Source of the DNA: Nocardia cyriacigeorgica | GTDB taxonomy: Bacteria > Actinomycetota > Actinomycetes > Mycobacteriales > Mycobacteriaceae | Length of the DNA: 64,000 nucleotides | Assembly (NCBI RefSeq): GCF_010868145.1 | Contig: NZ_JAAGUY010000005.1 | Span: 124,001 to 188,000, forward strand | Reading direction: 5' to 3' | In this document: positions 61,425-64,000 of the stretch, one piece after another | Position numbering within the stretch: position 1 is the stretch's first letter | Layout: each line of letters starts with the position of its first letter | Translations under genes and position numbers: made by a program | Notes under the pieces: generated by a model | Told to the model about the DNA's origin: nothing | Seen by the model: the letters and a program-made list of their open reading frames with translations, nothing else | Databases searched by the model: none

Positions 61425-63731
61425 TCAGTTGGTGCGACCCAACCAGGCCGGATGCCAGAGCCTTCCGCTGTCGGTCCAGTTCATGAAGCGCACGGTGCCG
61501 CTCAGTTCCGGGGTCACCCAGGTGGCGTTCTTGGTTTCCTCGCGCGACATCTCGTTGACGAAGGGGCTGGTCTTGCGACGGCGCCGGTGCAGTCGCGCGT
61601 ACAGGGTGCGCAGCTCGTCATCGCTGAAGCCGGTGCCGACCCGGCCGATGTAGACCAGTTTGCCGTCGTCGGGAATGCCAACCAGCAGCGAGGAGAACGG
61701 CCGGGCTTCGCTACCGCGCCAGCCACCGACCAGCACCTCCTGGGTACGCCAATTACGTTGTTTGACCCAGGAATGGCCGCGTTTGCCGGGCAGGTAGACC
61801 GAATCCCTGCGCTTGGCCACCACACCCTCGGTCCCTTCGGTGCGGCTGATCTCCAACGCGTCAACGCCATTGCCCTCCAACTGCGGCGGCACCATCAGCG
61901 CGGGCACGGCGGCGGCCAGCGCCTCCAGTACCTGACGTCGATCGCTGTAGCGTTTGCGCAGCAGCGAGGTGCCGTCGAGGTAGAGCAGATCGAAGGCGAC
62001 CAGTTCGGCGCGGCGGGTATTGGCTTGCAGTAGAGCGAGATTGGCGACGCCATTCGGATCGAAGACCACCGCCTCACCGTCGAGCACCACCCGGTGCTCG
62101 GACAGCTCCTCGGCGAGCGCGGCGATCTTCGGATAGCGCTCGGTGACGATATTGCCCGCGCGGCTGCGCAATGTCGGTGTCCCGTGGTCGAATTCGACGA
62201 TCAGCCGGTAGCCGTCCCATTTCGTTTCGAAGACCCATTCCTCGGGATCGAGACCGGCGACTTCGCCCGACGTGGCGAGCATCGGCGACAGCCCGCGGGG
62301 CAGATCTGTGCCGCCGGTAGCCGCGCCGTCGCCCTCCGCCGGCTGCTCCTTCATCAGATGCATCAACCAGTTCTTGCCACCGGTACGGATCAGCGCGTAC
62401 CGACCCCGCAACCGCTCACCTCGCAACACAACGATCACCTCGTCGTCGCGCCACTTCTCGGTCTCGTACGTACCCGAGTCCCAGATCGTCATCTCCCCGC
62501 CGCCGTACTCGCCCTTGGGGATGGAACCGTGGAAGTCCAGGTATTCCATCGGATGGTCCTCGGTATGGACGGCGAGGCGGTTGTCTTTGGTATCGGTCGG
62601 CGGGCCCTTCGGCACCGCCCAGGACACCAGCACGCCGTCACGCTCGAGCCGCACATCCCAATGCAATCTGCGCGCGTGATGTTCCTGGATGACATACCGA
62701 TTCCCCGGCCCAGGCGTCGGCGGTTGCGCGGGGACGGGTTCCGGTGTGCGGGAAGGGTCGCGCATCGACCGGTAGGTGCTCAGCGCATCGGGACGTGACG
62801 AATCCCGCTGGGCCAGTGTCGGATCGAGTTCTTCCAGCAGATCGCCGTCGGCCTGGTATCGGGCCAGGACTTCGTCGAACCGCAGATGACGCAGTGATTC
62901 CCGATCCTCGATCTCCTCCCAGCTGCGCGGCGCGGCCACATTCGGCTCGGCGCGCCCGCGCATGGAATACGGCGCGATGGTGGTCTTGGCCGGATTGTTC
63001 TGACTCCAGTCCAGAAAGACTTTGCCCGCACGCACTTTCTTCGCCATCGTCGCGGTGACCAGTTCCGGATGCATCTTCTCCAGATTGGTGGCGACCTGCT
63101 TGGCGACCGTGGAAGCACCGCCGGGGCTCAGCACCCGATCCAGCGGCACATACAGGTGAATCCCTTTGCTACCACTGGTGACCGGGAAGGCACGCAAGCC
63201 GATGCCGGCGACCATATCCCGCACCTCTAGCGCGACCGTGGCGCATTCGGCGAGCCCGGCCCCAGGACCAGGATCGAGGTCGAAGACCAATCTGGTTGCC
63301 GGACCCATCTCATTTCCGTCGAATCGCCATTGCGGCACATGGACTTCCAAGGAGGCCTGCTGGCCCAGCCAGGCCAGTCCGGCCTCGGAATCGATCACCG
63401 GATAGGTGACGGTGCGGTCGGAATGGCGTATTGAGCGCCGTACCAGCCAGTCGGGTGCATGGGCGGCGAGGTTCTTCTCGAAGAACGAGGATTCGGCGAC
63501 ACCGTTGGGCCAGCGTTTCCTGGTGACCGGACGTCCGGCGACGTGCGGGAGCATGGCGGGTGCGATCGCCGTGTAGTAGGCGATGACCTCGCCTTTGGTG
63601 GTCCCGGTGTCCGGGTAGAGCACCTTGTCCAGGTTGCTCAGTTCTATCTCGATATCGGGCTGCCCCGCCGCGTCTCGAAAGCTGCGGCGCAACCCGTTGT
63701 CCGCGACCCGGCGGCGGGAACCGGCGTTCAT
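61425..63731 (-). CDS. ligD: ATP-dependent DNA ligase LigD (Pol-PE-Lig)
   Basis: A 768-aa multidomain NHEJ enzyme in the mycobacterial order. The polymerase/primase domain is residues 15-310 (LVFDLDPGPG metal-binding element), the phosphoesterase domain about 345-480 (HHARRLHWDVRLERDG), and the ligase domain about 490-768, with the AMP-lysine in FETKWDGYRL and the LDGEAVVFDP element. The start ATG has GGGGA upstream. By family it repairs double-strand breaks with Ku; no ku gene is in the window. It is flanked by two small antitoxin-like genes on the same strand. Confidence 0.96.
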   Translation of the reverse strand: MNAGSRRRVADNGLRRSFRDAAGQPDIEIELSNLDKVLYPDTGTTKGEVIAYYTAIAPAMLPHVAGRPVTRKRWPNGVAESSFFEKNLAAHAPDWLVRRSIRHSDRTVTYPVIDSEAGLAWLGQQASLEVHVPQWRFDGNEMGPATRLVFDLDPGPGAGLAECATVALEVRDMVAGIGLRAFPVTSGSKGIHLYVPLDRVLSPGGASTVAKQVATNLEKMHPELVTATMAKKVRAGKVFLDWSQNNPAKTTIAPYSMRGRAEPNVAAPRSWEEIEDRESLRHLRFDEVLARYQADGDLLEELDPTLAQRDSSRPDALSTYRSMRDPSRTPEPVPAQPPTPGPGNRYVIQEHHARRLHWDVRLERDGVLVSWAVPKGPPTDTKDNRLAVHTEDHPMEYLDFHGSIPKGEYGGGEMTIWDSGTYETEKWRDDEVIVVLRGERLRGRYALIRTGGKNWLMHLMKEQPAEGDGAATGGTDLPRGLSPMLATSGEVAGLDPEEWVFETKWDGYRLIVEFDHGTPTLRSRAGNIVTERYPKIAALAEELSEHRVVLDGEAVVFDPNGVANLALLQANTRRAELVAFDLLYLDGTSLLRKRYSDRRQVLEALAAAVPALMVPPQLEGNGVDALEISRTEGTEGVVAKRRDSVYLPGKRGHSWVKQRNWRTQEVLVGGWRGSEARPFSSLLVGIPDDGKLVYIGRVGTGFSDDELRTLYARLHRRRRKTSPFVNEMSREETKNATWVTPELSGTVRFMNWTDSGRLWHPAWLGRTN

Positions 63732-63799
63732 TCGGTCCCCGCCGCGGGCGGCCTGCGGACGGTCAATGCCCTGCGGGCGGTCTCGGCTGCGAGAGCGGA

Positions 63800-64000
63800 C
63801 TAGGCCTGCGGACCCGGCTGTCCGCCCGGCTGCTGACCCGGCTGGCCGGGCTGCTCCGGCGGAACGGCCTTCTTCGCCGCTTCCTTGCCCTTCTCGATCT
63901 TGTCGGAGTACTTGCCCTTCGTCTTCTGATCAATGAAGTCGCCACCCTTGTCGATGGCTTGATTGATCTTGTCCGAATTCTTGGCAGCGGCCTCCTGACC
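63800..64000 (-). CDS. Small MT0933-like 'antitoxin' protein (copy 2), partial
   Basis: The last 66 residues of a gene cut by the right window edge. The core KGGDFIDQKTKGKYSDKI aligns with the copy at 61116-61295, and the two share the pattern IDK-GGD-IDQKT-GK-DK. The C-terminus differs: a proline/glutamine-rich tail (PPEQPGQPGQQPGGQPG) is added. The start lies outside the window. Confidence 0.85.
   Translation of the reverse strand, partial: GQEAAAKNSDKINQAIDKGGDFIDQKTKGKYSDKIEKGKEAAKKAVPPEQPGQPGQQPGGQPGPQA

Noticed and set aside
1..64000. CRISPR arrays, insertion sequences and prophage
   Set aside because: No regularly spaced repeats, transposase motifs or phage structural genes were found on either strand.

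Overview
The window is GC-rich DNA (roughly 65-70 %) with dense, short-spaced genes on both strands and frequent GTG/TTG starts. The gene content points to a mycolate actinomycete, most likely Nocardia or a close relative (inference from family content, not from a search). Indicators are an actinobacterial QcrB, SCO5389-family protein, deazaflavin(F420)-dependent Ddn-type enzymes, WXG100 and YbaB-like proteins, a LigD in mycobacterial Pol-PE-Lig order, MT0933-type 'antitoxin' small proteins, an Rv2326c/Rv2325c-like ECF transporter and NRPSs with an arginine-rich leader.

Layout. 1-9.4 kb: end of a nonribosomal peptide cluster on the minus strand: a LuxR-type regulator, a 2459-aa NRPS (A-T-C-A[Thr]-T-C plus an eroded adenylation tail) and the first 148 codons of the next NRPS, which begins directly with an adenylation domain. 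9.4-18 kb: M23 endopeptidase, nitronate monooxygenase, SCO5389-like protein, acyl-CoA ligase, a Baeyer-Villiger-type flavin monooxygenase, and a TetR regulator divergent from an unusual Old Yellow Enzyme fused to a Ddn domain. 18.2 kb: tRNA-Arg(CCT) followed by an unrecognised lower-GC gene. 19.5-22.4 kb: a solitary cytochrome b (QcrB) overlapping a small gene, and a secreted histidine phosphatase. 22.6-25.3 kb: a solute-binding lipoprotein plus BCCT transporter. 25.4-31.7 kb: small stress or redox genes (ECF41-type sigma factor, NTF2-fold proteins, two DHFR-like proteins, AraC regulator, DsbA-like protein, nitroreductase, Ddn protein). 31.8-36.8 kb: aldehyde dehydrogenase and GMC oxidoreductase operon divergent from a PucR/CdaR-type regulator. 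36.9-45.8 kb: PpnP, an SDR/TetR divergent pair, HD hydrolase, glutamate decarboxylase, two universal stress proteins, thiolase, XRE-cupin regulator, methyltransferase. 45.9-51.1 kb: secreted CocE-like hydrolase, class III nucleotide cyclase, RluA pseudouridine synthase, calcineurin-like phosphodiesterase. 51.4-55.3 kb: Rieske oxygenase, membrane-anchored P450 and SRPBCC operon with a convergent AraC regulator. 55.3-59.1 kb: cation diffusion facilitator divergent from a complete two-gene ECF transporter. 59.3-61 kb: YbaB-like and WXG100-like pair and a secreted glycine-rich protein. 61.1-64 kb: LigD flanked by two paralogous small 'antitoxin' genes.

The most interesting points are: a likely NRPS module split between C and A domains, with a degenerate A tail on one protein and a basic leader on the next; the OYE-Ddn fusion with twin TetR operators; the lone QcrB translationally coupled to a small protein; and the Rieske/P450/SRPBCC operon, whose P450 lacks the usual acid-Thr pair. 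No CRISPR array, insertion sequence or prophage was seen.
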